Positions 45,527 to 54,525 of a stretch of 64,000 nucleotides of DNA are shown one piece after another. Numbering within the stretch: the stretch's first letter is position 1; each line of letters opens with the position of its first letter. The notes beneath the pieces were generated by a model. The model made no database searches and had not been told where the DNA came from. It worked only from the letters and a program-made list of their open reading frames with translations. Source of the stretch: Mycolicibacterium sp. lyk4-40-TYG-92 (GTDB taxonomy: Bacteria > Actinomycetota > Actinomycetes > Mycobacteriales > Mycobacteriaceae); assembly GCF_030209435.1 (NCBI RefSeq), contig NZ_JARVRX010000027.1, forward strand, positions 1 to 64,000, given 5' to 3'. A program made the position numbers and the translations under genes.

Positions 45527-46378
45527 CTATCCGGCGAAATGGAAATTGCCAGTCTGGCCGTAGATGGCCAGCGACATGAACACGATCACGTACGACGCGC
45601 TGATCAACGAGGTGCGCACCGCGCGACCGACCGCCTCGCCGACCCCGGCAGGGCCGCCCGAAGCGGTGAAACCGTAGTAGGTATGCACAAGCATGATGAC
45701 TACAGCCATTGCCACTGCCAAAGCGAAGGACCAGATCATGTCGGCCGGCTGTAGGAAGGTGTTGAAGTAGTGGTCATAAACACCGGTGGACTGGCCGTAG
45801 ACCGCCGTGGTGCCCACCCGGGCGGCCCAGAACGAGGACAGCACCGCCACGCAGTACAGGGGTATGACGACGATCACGCCCGCGATCACACGGGTTGATG
45901 CCAAGTAGGCCACCGATCGGACGCCCATCACTTCCAGGGCGTCGATCTCCTCGTTGATCCGCATTGCGCCAAGCTGCGCGGTGGCGCCGGCCCCGATCGT
46001 CGCGGCCAACCCAATGCCCGCGACCAGTGGTGCGATCAGGCGCACGTTGAAGTAGGCGGATGCGAAGCCGGTCAGGGCTTCAACCCCGATATCGGCGAAT
46101 TGGTTGTAACCGCGAACCGCGATCAGGGCTCCAACGGACATCGTCAGAAATCCCACGATGACAACCGTGCCTCCGATCACGGCCAGAGCGCCTGTGCCGA
46201 GACTCATTTGGGCGATCAGCCGCACCATCTCAGACTTGTAGCGGATCGCTACGTCGGCAGTAGAGCGCAGTGTCGTGAAGTAGAACTGGGTCTGGATGCC
46301 CAAGCGGCCCCAGCCAGCGGCGTGCTCGGTCACGATGCGGCGCAGTCTCGGGCGGAGGCTGCTGGGAACGTGGGTCAT
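45527..46378 (-). CDS. yrbEB: YrbE/MlaE-type ABC transporter permease B
   Basis: A 283-residue integral membrane protein of the MlaE/YrbE permease family: MRINEEIDALEVMGVRSVAYL (the ATPase-contact helix) and roughly five membrane segments. With YrbEA it forms the permease of the Mce transporter; the ATPase (MceG/Mkl) is encoded elsewhere. Overlaps yrbEA by four bases (ATGA). Confidence 0.96.
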   Translation of the reverse strand: MTHVPSSLRPRLRRIVTEHAAGWGRLGIQTQFYFTTLRSTADVAIRYKSEMVRLIAQMSLGTGALAVIGGTVVIVGFLTMSVGALIAVRGYNQFADIGVEALTGFASAYFNVRLIAPLVAGIGLAATIGAGATAQLGAMRINEEIDALEVMGVRSVAYLASTRVIAGVIVVIPLYCVAVLSSFWAARVGTTAVYGQSTGVYDHYFNTFLQPADMIWSFALAVAMAVVIMLVHTYYGFTASGGPAGVGEAVGRAVRTSLISASYVIVFMSLAIYGQTGNFHFAG

Positions 46379-47163
46379 AGGGTGACCTTGATTTCAACTG
46401 CGCTGAGTATCAGGTTGATGAAGAACAGCGCGACAAACGCATAGACGACCGTTTCGTTGACGGCGTTGCCCACGCCGGCCGGCCCACCTCCCACCGATGT
46501 GCCCTTGTAGCAGGCGATTAACCCCGCCGACAGTCCAAAGAGCGCTGACTTCAGTAGTCCGAGAAGCACGTCGGCCAAGCCGGTCAGCAGCGTCAAGCTG
46601 GCCGCAAATGCGCCGGGCGTCACATGCTGTGTGAAGACCGAGAATCCAAACGCGCCAACCAGACCCACCATGACGACAACCGACGAGAGCAACGAGGCGA
46701 CAAGTGTCGCGGCCAACACCCGTGGCACCACCAGCGCCTGAATGGGGTTGATCCCCATGACCCGCATCGCGTCGAGCTCTTCGCGGATCGTCCTAGCACC
46801 GAGGTCGGCACACATCGCGGTGGCACCGGCGCCAGCGACGACCAAGACGGTCACGATCGGCCCGATTTGGGTAACCGTGCCGAACGCCGCCCCCGCCCCT
46901 GATAGGTCGGCGGCACCGAATTCTAAAAACAACACGTTGAACGTGAAGACCAACAGCACGGTGAACGGGATAGCGAGCATCAGCGTCGGCAACAGCGATA
47001 CTCGCGCCACAAACCACGACTGCACCAAGAACTCTCGTAATGCGAATGGTCGCCGCGGAATTGCTACAAGAGTGTCCAGCGACATCGCAAAGAAGGCGCC
47101 GATGGCCCCCATCGGTTTGAATGCTCGGTTCGACCACAAAGAGGTCTGATGACGTTCAGCCAC
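46375..47163 (-). CDS. yrbEA: YrbE/MlaE-type ABC transporter permease A
   Basis: A 262-residue permease: DLGARTIREELDAMRVMGIN (ATPase-contact motif), GLIACYKGTSVGGGPAGVGN and several membrane segments. The GTG start at 47163 is the first of the mce operon; no better in-frame start. The ~950-base region upstream holds candidate promoter/operator sites. Confidence 0.96.
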   Translation of the reverse strand: MAERHQTSLWSNRAFKPMGAIGAFFAMSLDTLVAIPRRPFALREFLVQSWFVARVSLLPTLMLAIPFTVLLVFTFNVLFLEFGAADLSGAGAAFGTVTQIGPIVTVLVVAGAGATAMCADLGARTIREELDAMRVMGINPIQALVVPRVLAATLVASLLSSVVVMVGLVGAFGFSVFTQHVTPGAFAASLTLLTGLADVLLGLLKSALFGLSAGLIACYKGTSVGGGPAGVGNAVNETVVYAFVALFFINLILSAVEIKVTL

Positions 47164-47306
47164 CGGTCACTCCGCGGTCGCGCCCGCAGCGCCAGCACCT
47201 GGATCGGTGGCCTCGGGCCGGACGGTACGAGGCCGGGGTCCGCCGCCCTCGCACAGCCGATCCGCGTACCTGCCGCAGCTGAGCCGCCGAAAAGTCGAAG
47301 CGAAAT

Positions 47307-47331
47307 TGCACGACATGAAGCTAGTCGTGCA
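47307..47331. promoter_or_regulatory. Inverted repeat upstream of the mce operon, candidate operator
   Basis: TGCACGAC (47307-47314) and GTCGTGCA (47324-47331) form a perfect inverted repeat with 9-base spacer, ~145 bases before yrbEA. A second palindrome TCGCT-ATA-AGCGA lies at 47341-47353, overlapping a TATAGC-like -10 on the minus strand. Dyads of this size are typical of TetR/GntR-type dimers. Confidence 0.45.
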
Positions 47332-47340
47332 TCACATTCT

Positions 47341-47353
47341 TCGCTATAAGCGA
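47341..47353 (-). promoter_or_regulatory. Palindrome/possible -10 region of the mce operon
   Basis: TCGCTATAAGCGA is a perfect 13-base dyad. On the minus strand it contains TATAGC with TTGTAT upstream at a roughly acceptable distance, but the spacing is short and the match weak. It could be part of the operator rather than the promoter. Confidence 0.3.
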
Positions 47354-47817
47354 TACAAATCACAGAATCACCCAGCAAACGCAATTCCCCTCGCGAGAGA
47401 TACCTGGCGCCGCGATGGCGAATCGTGCGTATACCGCTGATACAGCCAGGGGTAGACCAGGCTTAAGAGCAGGTCCACTGTTGAGTACGCGAATCGACTA
47501 GCCGACGAGCGTGGGATATATAGGCACTGACGGAGAGCGCAGAGCCAGCCTGGCGCGGTACCGCCAGGTGCAAGCGAGCTAATTAGTCGCCATACATGAT
47601 TATGTTCGATACCGGATTATCGATATCGTAAATATCTGTCTTTTTCGGGCTGCGCGGGACCGGTGCTGTACCCAGGGACGTGTCGTCCGTACCGGCATGC
47701 AGGCACCGAGTATCGGGTCGGCGAACCGGACGCTGGCAGGTCGCAGCGCCCTCTCAGTCGCCGATTACGAGGCTTCCTCGGTGAGGAATGCAGCCGCGTC
47801 GCACGATCCACTTCGTC

Positions 47818-47934
47818 CTAGGCTAGCTCGGCGAAGGCGGCCAGGCCCTCGACGCTGCCGGCCGCGGTGGCCGATGCATCCTCACTGGCACAGGGGAGTT
47901 CAGCAATCCGGACCAAGATTTGCGGGAATCCGAT
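47818..47934 (-). pseudogene. Possible 3' gene remnant
   Basis: On the minus strand a 38-codon stretch ends in TAG and reads like the C-terminus of a real protein (GFPQILVRIAELPC, then SATAAGSVEGLAAFAELA). An in-frame TGA lies just upstream at about 47937, so no intact gene exists. No family recognised. Confidence 0.3.
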
Positions 47935-48115
47935 TCATTAGCGAGTACCGCGCCTGGTCCGGCGGCGCGCTTTTGACATCGCGAGGATACTCGAGCTGCA
48001 GTTTCCCTGTTATCCGAGATACACGGCGGGCCCGCGGAAACCGCGCCGTTTCCGCTTTGATGTTGCGCGTCAATGCCCTTCGGGCAGTTCAGTTGTACGC
48101 CGGCGCGCCCGACCC

Positions 48116-48637
48116 TCAGTCCGGCAGCGCGCGCGGGAGTTCGGCAGCGGGGCATTCTTGCGATAGCGCTCTCGCGGCCGTGCTTATGTCATTCGACGCT
48201 TGAGCAAACGCTGGACCATAGTTTGGCGTGGCGTGATCGGGGGTCAGTCGTATAGCGTCGCGTCGGCTTTGAGCCCTCGTAGCAAGGCCGTCAGCCCAAC
48301 TGTTCAAAGCACTTTGGATAGACCGGGAAGACAGGTCTTGGGTCGACGCGCGCAGCGCGTAACTGAATGATTCTTCGGCTCTAGCAACGATAAGTACGGC
48401 TTCGCGGTCTGACGGGTCAGTCGATAGCGCCGTCTTTGGCGGAGCCACATTTGAATTCCACCGACGTGTCATGTCGCCGACCACATCACAATCACTGCGT
48501 GGCCCCCGATGTCCCCACTGCAGGATGAGCGCACCCGACACGACAGCGCAGACTGCGATCAACGCCGCCACACCCAGCCATATTTGCCGTTCCTTAGAAG
48601 CGTTCACCATTGCCCGCGCCCATCGATGCCCGTCCAT
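48116..48637 (-). CDS. Hypothetical membrane-anchored protein
   Basis: A 173-residue protein: a short N-terminus, one hydrophobic helix (WLGVAALIAVCAVVSGALIL) and an external, mostly helical domain (VGDMTRRWNS, REAVLIVARAEESFSYAL, DISTAARALSQEC) with two Cys that could pair. The internal ATG at 48610 (MVNASKERQ) may be the true start. No family recognised. Codon use looks coding though less GC3-rich than the mce genes. Confidence 0.6.
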   Translation of the reverse strand: MDGHRWARAMVNASKERQIWLGVAALIAVCAVVSGALILQWGHRGPRSDCDVVGDMTRRWNSNVAPPKTALSTDPSDREAVLIVARAEESFSYALRASTQDLSSRSIQSALNSWADGLATRAQSRRDAIRLTPDHATPNYGPAFAQASNDISTAARALSQECPAAELPRALPD

Positions 48638-48691
48638 TATCTACGTGGCCACGCGCGGTCGAAGTGAACCATCCGAAGTGCCTCGGTTTCT

Positions 48692-48856
48692 TCAAAAGGA
48701 CTCTTGATCAACCGCTTTCGGCCACGCCATGAAGTTCAATAGCGCGTCTCTCAGCCCAAATCGCGAGCGCGATACGTCGGCGCGTGACGGCCGCTGTGCG
48801 CACTCGCCGGCATCTCGTATGATGTGGTTATTCGCGGAGATGGAAAGTCGCTTCAT
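48692..48856 (-). CDS. Possible 54-residue small protein
   Basis: A short frame with ATG 48856 (MKRLSISANNHIIRDAGEC) preceded by AGAGGAAC at good SD spacing. The product is basic, ends FMAWPKAVDQESF and has no membrane segment. It is isolated in a ~420-base gap (48638-49057). SD and amino-acid character support it weakly; it may also be chance. Confidence 0.35.
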   Translation of the reverse strand: MKRLSISANNHIIRDAGECAQRPSRADVSRSRFGLRDALLNFMAWPKAVDQESF

Positions 48857-49057
48857 GTCGTTCCTCTGGCGCCGTTCTATTTTTCGTGGTAGCAAGGGAT
48901 TCCCCTGCGTTAGGACACAGAGTTTTTGACCGAGCGCGGACAGCCCAAAGGCGCCTTTGTCGGCGATCGTGCGGTTATTTTGTTGTTTAACAGTCGGATT
49001 CGGTTGTCTGTGATCGGCTACCGCTGCTCTCGACCCAGAATTGGCGCCGCAGCACTG

Positions 49058-50044
49058 CTAACTTCGAGCACTAACTCCGTTGCGGCGCTGAGCTTTCCAG
49101 TCGTGCCGACGGGCTTCGCGGATCGCCGGCGCATCTATGCCCTGCACGACGGCATTGCGGATCGTGCCGAGTGTCGCGACCGTCATCTCGACCACGTCCC
49201 CGGGTTGGAGCGGCTCCGGCGTGCGTTCACCGGAGCGACCCCACAACTCGCCGAGACATCCGCCGTTGCCCAGCGTTCCGGATCCGAGGGCGTCCCCGGC
49301 TCTGACCCACGTCCCGCGTGATGCTTGGGCCACAAGCTCGTCGAACGTCCAGCTCATGTTGCGCAGGTTGTCCCGGCCGATGACTGTGCCGTTCACCGAA
49401 ACAGACCCGTCGATGTCCAAGAGGCCGTCGGCGGTCAGAAAGGGATCGAGTTCGTCGGCCGTGACGAGGAACGGGCCGAGCGTGGTAGCGAAATCCTTGC
49501 CCTTGGCTGGGCCGAGGCCGACCTTCATCTCCCCGGCTTGGACGTCTCGGGCCGACCAGTCGTTGAAGATCGTGTAGCCAAAGATGTAGTCCCGGGCCTG
49601 CGCCGGTGCCACGGACGTTCCATCCCGCGACACGATGGCTGCGACCTCCAGTTCGTAGTCCAGCACGTGGCATCCCGGTGGCACGGCCACGTCGTCGTGG
49701 GCGCCGATCATCGCGTAGGGATTGCTGAAGTAGAAGACCGGCCGCTTGTACCACTCTGGTTCTACCTCGGCCGCAGCTGCCACCGATCGACCGGCCCCGT
49801 CCACGTGCTCTTCGAAAGCTGCGAAATCACGGACGGTCGGGGGCTCTATCGGCGGGAGCAGCCGCACAGCATCAAGATCGACGGGACGTCGACTCAGTGC
49901 CGCTGCCCCAGCTTCGAGAGCAACCGGGAGTCCGGCGCGAACGAGTTCGAGGATCGTGGTCTGTCGGTCGAACGCGTGCAGGCCGTCGTCGCTGGCGACG
50001 CCGGTCGCCACCTGACCATCCTGAACCCACGTGGCGAAACGCAT
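49058..50044 (-). CDS. Fumarylacetoacetate hydrolase (FAH) family protein
   Basis: A 328-residue FAH-fold enzyme: DYELEVAAIVSRDG (metal Glu), IFGYTIFNDWSARDVQ (metal Asp) and GSGTLGNGGCLGELWG. FAH proteins hydrolyse acylpyruvates, or act as hydratases or decarboxylases in aromatic catabolism. Last gene of the minus-strand operon of cluster 2, 60 bases after the cyclase gene. SD GGAGC precedes the ATG by eight bases. The exact reaction is unknown. Confidence 0.92.
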   Translation of the reverse strand: MRFATWVQDGQVATGVASDDGLHAFDRQTTILELVRAGLPVALEAGAAALSRRPVDLDAVRLLPPIEPPTVRDFAAFEEHVDGAGRSVAAAAEVEPEWYKRPVFYFSNPYAMIGAHDDVAVPPGCHVLDYELEVAAIVSRDGTSVAPAQARDYIFGYTIFNDWSARDVQAGEMKVGLGPAKGKDFATTLGPFLVTADELDPFLTADGLLDIDGSVSVNGTVIGRDNLRNMSWTFDELVAQASRGTWVRAGDALGSGTLGNGGCLGELWGRSGERTPEPLQPGDVVEMTVATLGTIRNAVVQGIDAPAIREARRHDWKAQRRNGVSARS

Positions 50045-50104
50045 GAGTGAAGCTCCTATCGGGTTAATACGCGTGTTGGAAGGCAGACTTAGCCCGCGGT
50101 CGAG

Positions 50105-51121
50105 TCACTTGATCGCGACGGGATTGACTGGCGCGCCGACGGCGCCCGTCACCGGAATGGGAGCCGCAGTCAAGAAGAAGTCGAAGATGCCGTCTGAGGC
50201 GCAGTCCGCGGCAAGCTCATCGAGATCCCACATCTCCCCGATGAAAAGCCCCATGTGCGGGATCACGACCTGATGCAGCGGTTGGAAGGCGTTCTCGAAT
50301 TCGTTGGGGCGGACTTCGAAGCCCCACGTGTCGGTGGCGATCGCTGCGATCTCCCGGTCGTGAAGCCAATCGGCGGTCGTGAAGGACAATCCGGGGGCGT
50401 CACCGCCGGCGTAGGTGCCCCATCCGTTGCGACGGACCCGGGACAGCTGCCCGGTGCGGACGAGCATGATGTCGCCACGCCCGACAACGGACGACTCCCC
50501 CTGCGCGGAGATGGTGTTCTCCAGGTCATCGACGGTGATCGCGTAGCCGTCGGGCAGCTCCCCGTCTTCCCTGAGCGCGCGACCCACATCGAGCAGCACG
50601 CCGCGCCCTGCGATGCGGTCGGCCACGGTCTCGATGCCCGTCAGGAGGTCGCCCTCGCTGGTGACGACCTTGGACGCGGGCCGTCCGTTGTAGGCGACAC
50701 CGTGGTCGAAGATGTGGCCCAGCCCGTCCCACTGGGTGGAGGCTTGTAGTGGCATCACCACGTAGTCATCGGCACCGCCGAAGCCGTGTGGCATCTCGGG
50801 CGCACCGAACTCGGCATCGAGGCCGCTGACCAGCATGGTGTGCACCGGATTGTTACGCTGCCGCCAGCCATTCTGCGGGCCATTGCCGTCGAAGCTCTGG
50901 GCGAGCGAAAAGGCTGCTCCCCGCCGGATTCGAGAGGCAGCCTCGACCCGCTTCGCGTCATCGAGGAAGTTCATGGTGCCCAGCGCGTCGTCGTCGCCCC
51001 ACCGTCCCCAGTTCGAACAGCGCGATGCCGCTTTGGCGATAGCGTCCTCGGCGGCCGGGCTATAGAACGGGCTGGTCGTGTCGACATTGCGGTTCGTGGC
51101 AACGCCGTTGGATTCGGGCAT
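50105..51121 (-). CDS. Cyclase family (kynurenine formamidase-like) protein
   Basis: A 338-residue protein of the cyclase/KynB-like metal-hydrolase family (PF04199 type). The metal motif is present in a variant form, STQWDGLGHIFDHG, in place of HxGTHxDxxxH. Members hydrolyse formamides, lactones or related bonds. It lies between the FAH and alpha/beta hydrolase genes in the operon. Start set by GAGGACC SD. The pathway step is unknown. Confidence 0.9.
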   Translation of the reverse strand: MPESNGVATNRNVDTTSPFYSPAAEDAIAKAASRCSNWGRWGDDDALGTMNFLDDAKRVEAASRIRRGAAFSLAQSFDGNGPQNGWRQRNNPVHTMLVSGLDAEFGAPEMPHGFGGADDYVVMPLQASTQWDGLGHIFDHGVAYNGRPASKVVTSEGDLLTGIETVADRIAGRGVLLDVGRALREDGELPDGYAITVDDLENTISAQGESSVVGRGDIMLVRTGQLSRVRRNGWGTYAGGDAPGLSFTTADWLHDREIAAIATDTWGFEVRPNEFENAFQPLHQVVIPHMGLFIGEMWDLDELAADCASDGIFDFFLTAAPIPVTGAVGAPVNPVAIK

Positions 51122-51174
51122 GTGGGGTCCTCACCGTGTTGATGGGCGAAATATGCGATCGGCTGGCTTGGGTA

Positions 51175-52347
51175 CTAACCCGTCGGTTGCGGGACCATGG
51201 CCGCAAAGGTGTCGGCGACCCAGTCAGCGATGTAAGCGCCGACGTAGGGAAGGTGGTCGATCCCGATATGCTCGGCACCGCCCTCCTGCCGGGTAAAGAT
51301 GCGCAGGTCGCGAGAGGTTGCGTTCACCGCCTGCTCGTAGGACCGGTGCGCGTACTCCAGTGGAATCTGCCGGTCGTTCTCGCCGTGCACGATCAGGAAC
51401 GGCACCGTGATCTTGTCGACGACGCCATCGAGGTGGATCGAGTCGGCGAACTCGATGAACTCGTCGAGATCGTCATAGCCCCAGACCCATTTGACATGGT
51501 CCCAGTAGTGCGGCACCGGATTCTCGCCCTCGCGGTCGAGCCGACGCCGCTGCACGGCGCCCCAGTTGTGGTTGGCTCCCCACGCGACGCACAAGGCGAA
51601 GCGCTTCTCGAATGCCGCCACCCGCGGCGCGTAGTAGCCGCCCAACGACCATCCCACGACCCCCATCCGGGCGGGGTCGATGTCATCTCTGGCCGCCAGC
51701 CAGTCGACGACCCAGCTGGCCCAGGTCTCGGACTCGCGGCGTGCAGTCAGACCTTGTAGTCGAAGGGCCTCTCCGGAGCCAGGCTGGTCGAGCATGAGAC
51801 ACGAAATGCCCCGAGCCGCCAGCTCTTCCCAGAATCCCGAGATGTACATGTGCTCCTTGGTCGAGTCCAGGCCATTGATGAGCACGATGACCGGAGCGGG
51901 CCCCTCCGAATTCGTCGGCGCCGCCGAGAAGTAGCCGGGCAGCGTCGTGTCCTCGAATGGGATAGCGACCCGGGTAATGCTGTGGTCTCGGAGATCGAAT
52001 GCCTTCTGCGCCAGCTCAAGCACCCGGCGGTAGGTTGGCACGCGGTCCGGGTGACCCGCCGAGAGCATCCGCTCAGCGGTGCACAGGTAGTTCGTGGCAC
52101 GGGCGTACATCCCGCCCGCGGTCCGGTCGTGGCCCGCTTTCTCCTCGGCTTGGGCCGACTCCACCAGCGAATCCGTCAGGTCGGTCCAGACGCGCAGAAA
52201 CTCGTCCGTGCCGGCGTCACTGCCACCTTTTGCCGCTTCGAGCAACGGCCGGCAGCCGCGGTCGATTTCGTCGATTTCACCGTTGGAATTCAAGGCGCCA
52301 ACCACGGACAGGTTCCAGACGTAGTTGCCGGGGAAGTATTCGAACAT
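51175..52347 (-). CDS. Alpha/beta hydrolase, DHPON-hydrolase-like (C-C hydrolase candidate)
   Basis: A 390-residue protein: N-terminal helical cap (~1-125) and an alpha/beta hydrolase core with Ser234 (VVGWSLGGYYAPR), acid in HGENDRQIP and His in EGGAEHIGID. The architecture is that of 2,6-dihydroxypseudooxynicotine hydrolase and related C-C bond hydrolases of ketone-bearing aromatics. In this operon it could cleave the ring-opened product or a diketone. The function is inferred from fold and context. Confidence 0.85.
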   Translation of the reverse strand: MFEYFPGNYVWNLSVVGALNSNGEIDEIDRGCRPLLEAAKGGSDAGTDEFLRVWTDLTDSLVESAQAEEKAGHDRTAGGMYARATNYLCTAERMLSAGHPDRVPTYRRVLELAQKAFDLRDHSITRVAIPFEDTTLPGYFSAAPTNSEGPAPVIVLINGLDSTKEHMYISGFWEELAARGISCLMLDQPGSGEALRLQGLTARRESETWASWVVDWLAARDDIDPARMGVVGWSLGGYYAPRVAAFEKRFALCVAWGANHNWGAVQRRRLDREGENPVPHYWDHVKWVWGYDDLDEFIEFADSIHLDGVVDKITVPFLIVHGENDRQIPLEYAHRSYEQAVNATSRDLRIFTRQEGGAEHIGIDHLPYVGAYIADWVADTFAAMVPQPTG

Positions 52348-52393
52348 GAGTCTCTCTCTGTTGCTTGTAATTTCGGTGTATTGGGTGAGGCGC

Positions 52394-53227
52394 TCAGGCG
52401 CCCGGCATCGCGGCCACGAGATCGCCGATGCTGATCAGTGCCCGGTTCAGAACACCCGAATCCGCCAGCACCGTCTGACCCGTCATGACCTTGTTGTGCC
52501 GTGACGCCAGGTATGCGTAGAGCGGGCCGTACTCCTCTGGAGAGGGCATGTGCTGAAGTGGAGCGAACCACTCGAACTGCTGCCGGAAGATGTCCGCCGG
52601 GACGTCAGACTGCTTGGAGTCCTGCAGATCGAGGGCGGCAGGGCCCCGCAACTGACTGTTGGCGATGCCAGTCGGCGCGACCGCGTTGACGCGAACCCGA
52701 GGTGCGAATTCGAATGACAGCTGATTGACCATGGCACGGATGGCCCCCTTGCTGGCGGTGTAGGCCACCCCTCCCCCGTCAGCGGCGAACGCCGCCTGCG
52801 AACAGGTCAGAACGACAGCACCCTCATCGGTCTCGAGCAGGTCGAGGAAAACCCGTGCGGTAAGGGCGTAGCCCTTGACGTTGACGGCGAACACTTCGTC
52901 GAGGAGGGAGTCGACACGTTCCAACGGAATGTCGGCCAAGCGCATATTGCCGTCCCAGATGCCTTGGGCTCCGACGACGGCCGTCAGGCGGCCGAAACGC
53001 CCGACGACCTCGTCGCGGCAGCGTGTTAGGTCGGCAACGCTGCGGACATCGCCGTGTACCACCAGTACGTCGTCGCCGAATTCCTCGCGGAGCGTCGAGA
53101 CCTTTGCTTCGTCGTACTCGAACAGTGCCAGCATCGCGCCCTCGTCCCGGAAGTGCCGGGCGATGCCGAGCCCGAGGCCGGAACCGGCGCCGGTGATGAG
53201 AACGACGTGGTCATCGAGCAGTTGCAT
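52394..53227 (-). CDS. cis-dihydrodiol dehydrogenase-like SDR (BphB family)
   Basis: A 277-residue SDR: LITGAGSGLGLGIARHF, GAQGIWDGNMRL, LTCSQAAFAADGGGVAYTASKG. The GIWD and GGG...YTASK features mark the BphB-type dihydrodiol dehydrogenases, and it resembles the cluster 1 enzyme at 23422-24255. It would oxidise the cis-dihydrodiol formed by the second dioxygenase. 53 bases after the reductase stop. Confidence 0.88.
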   Translation of the reverse strand: MQLLDDHVVLITGAGSGLGLGIARHFRDEGAMLALFEYDEAKVSTLREEFGDDVLVVHGDVRSVADLTRCRDEVVGRFGRLTAVVGAQGIWDGNMRLADIPLERVDSLLDEVFAVNVKGYALTARVFLDLLETDEGAVVLTCSQAAFAADGGGVAYTASKGAIRAMVNQLSFEFAPRVRVNAVAPTGIANSQLRGPAALDLQDSKQSDVPADIFRQQFEWFAPLQHMPSPEEYGPLYAYLASRHNKVMTGQTVLADSGVLNRALISIGDLVAAMPGA

Positions 53228-53280
53228 TTTATTTGCATTCCTTCACGGGATGTGGGGTGCGTTGAGCCTGCAGACACCGA

Positions 53281-54525
53281 TCAGCCGGCGGCTGAGCGTG
53301 CCAGCTCGGGATTTGACGCGTGCGCGAGATCGAGGGCGTCCCCCCAGGTGCCGCCGCGAGCGAGAAGTTTGCGATAGCCGCGCAACGACCGTGACAGCCC
53401 GCTGGCGAAGACGGCGTGGAATTCACTGTCCCGGCCGAACAGGACCAGGAATTCGTCTGTCATCAGCGATCCTTCAGCGACGAAGATCTCGTCACCGGGA
53501 GCCCGCCGCCCGTAGCAATGGAACCGGCGTCCGAACTGGTCGCTCCAGAAGTAGGGCACGCCGCCGAAGGACTCTTCGGTACCGCGGGCGATGTTCAGCC
53601 CGACGTGCCTGCCCTTCTCGACCGCGTGTGTCCAGTGCTCGATGCGCAACGGCTCGCCGAACATGGGGTGCGCGGAGCGGGCGACGTCGCCGGCCGCCCA
53701 CACTCCGGGCACGTTGGTTTGTCCTGCTGCGTCGGTGAGGACACCTCTGTCCAGCGCAACGCCCGAGCCGAGCAGCCAATCCACGTCGGGGTCGACCCCG
53801 ATGCCAACGACTACGTAGGGCGTCTGATGGGTCGAGCCGTCCGCCAGATGAAGTGTGTAGGCGCCCAGTTCACCGGTCACGCACGTGACAGCACTCGACA
53901 TCTTCAGCTGCACACCGTGTTTGGAGTGCAGGTTCGAGATCACCTGACCGAGCTCGGGCCCCACGATGCCGTCCATGGGGCGCTCGGTGTCGTGCACAAC
54001 CGTGATGGACACGCCGTGGGCACTGAGTCCGGCTGCGATCTCGAGGCCGATGAGTCCCGCGCCGACGACGGTCACGTCTCCGTGGCGGGCAGCGGCCCGT
54101 CGCAGGGCCCGGAGGTCCTCCGGTGTGCGGAGTACCGGAAGCGCTTCGCCTTCGACCGTCTTAAGTACCCGCGCGCGACCACCACACGCCAAAACCACTG
54201 CGTCCCATGGCAACGTCTCACCGTGATTGGTGATCACGAACTTGCGATCAATGTCGAGACCGACTGCTTGGTGCCCGAGTAGAAGCGATATCCGGTTCTC
54301 CCTGATTCGCTCTGCCGAGCGAATCTCGAGGAGCTCCGGCTCGCCACGTCCGAGCAGCAGACCCTTCGATAGCGTCGGACGGTCGTAGGGTTGGTGCAAC
54401 TCTGAGCCCAGGACCGTGATCGAACCTTCAAACCCGCCTTCGCGCAGCCCGTCTGCGGCTGCCAGGCCTGCCGCTGATGCCCCGACGACGACAACGTTGT
54501 CGGTCTCCTTCAATGTGGCTGTCAC
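53281..54525 (-). CDS. FAD-dependent ferredoxin reductase
   Basis: A 414-residue flavoprotein: VVVVGASAAGLAAADGL (FAD), VTVVGAGLIGLEIAAGL (NADH) and VWAAGDVAR. It feeds electrons to the adjacent 3Fe-4S ferredoxin. The GTG start at 54525 overlaps the ferredoxin stop (GTGA). The longer frame upstream lies inside the ferredoxin gene and was rejected. Confidence 0.93.
   Translation of the reverse strand: MTATLKETDNVVVVGASAAGLAAADGLREGGFEGSITVLGSELHQPYDRPTLSKGLLLGRGEPELLEIRSAERIRENRISLLLGHQAVGLDIDRKFVITNHGETLPWDAVVLACGGRARVLKTVEGEALPVLRTPEDLRALRRAAARHGDVTVVGAGLIGLEIAAGLSAHGVSITVVHDTERPMDGIVGPELGQVISNLHSKHGVQLKMSSAVTCVTGELGAYTLHLADGSTHQTPYVVVGIGVDPDVDWLLGSGVALDRGVLTDAAGQTNVPGVWAAGDVARSAHPMFGEPLRIEHWTHAVEKGRHVGLNIARGTEESFGGVPYFWSDQFGRRFHCYGRRAPGDEIFVAEGSLMTDEFLVLFGRDSEFHAVFASGLSRSLRGYRKLLARGGTWGDALDLAHASNPELARSAAG

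Larger units (their letters stand above)
47164..48115. other. Long intergenic region upstream of the mce operon
   Basis: About 950 bases with no convincing intact gene. 47290-47400 is AT-richer and carries the dyads noted separately. 47500-47640 is also AT-rich (TATATAGG, ATTATCGATATCG) and includes a CCTGG/CCAGG imperfect hairpin at 47549-47568. 47818-47934 contains a possible gene remnant on the minus strand. Confidence 0.5.

Noticed and set aside
47549-47568. CCTGG...CCAGG imperfect hairpin with CGGTACCG centre
   Set aside because: Not a perfect dyad, no tail and no nearby gene end; function cannot be argued.
47697-48203. 168-codon plus-strand frame upstream of the mce operon
   Set aside because: Poor codon bias and no recognisable domain; a protein-like stretch lies on the other strand instead.
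48926-49321. 131-codon plus-strand frame near the FAH gene
   Set aside because: Mostly antisense to the FAH gene and without homology-like features.
52261-52275. GTCGATTTCGTCGAT, similar to the LysR-type 15-mer
   Set aside because: It encodes the Glu-Ile-Asp-Glu-Ile-Asp part of the hydrolase, so the match can be a codon effect; not in a promoter.
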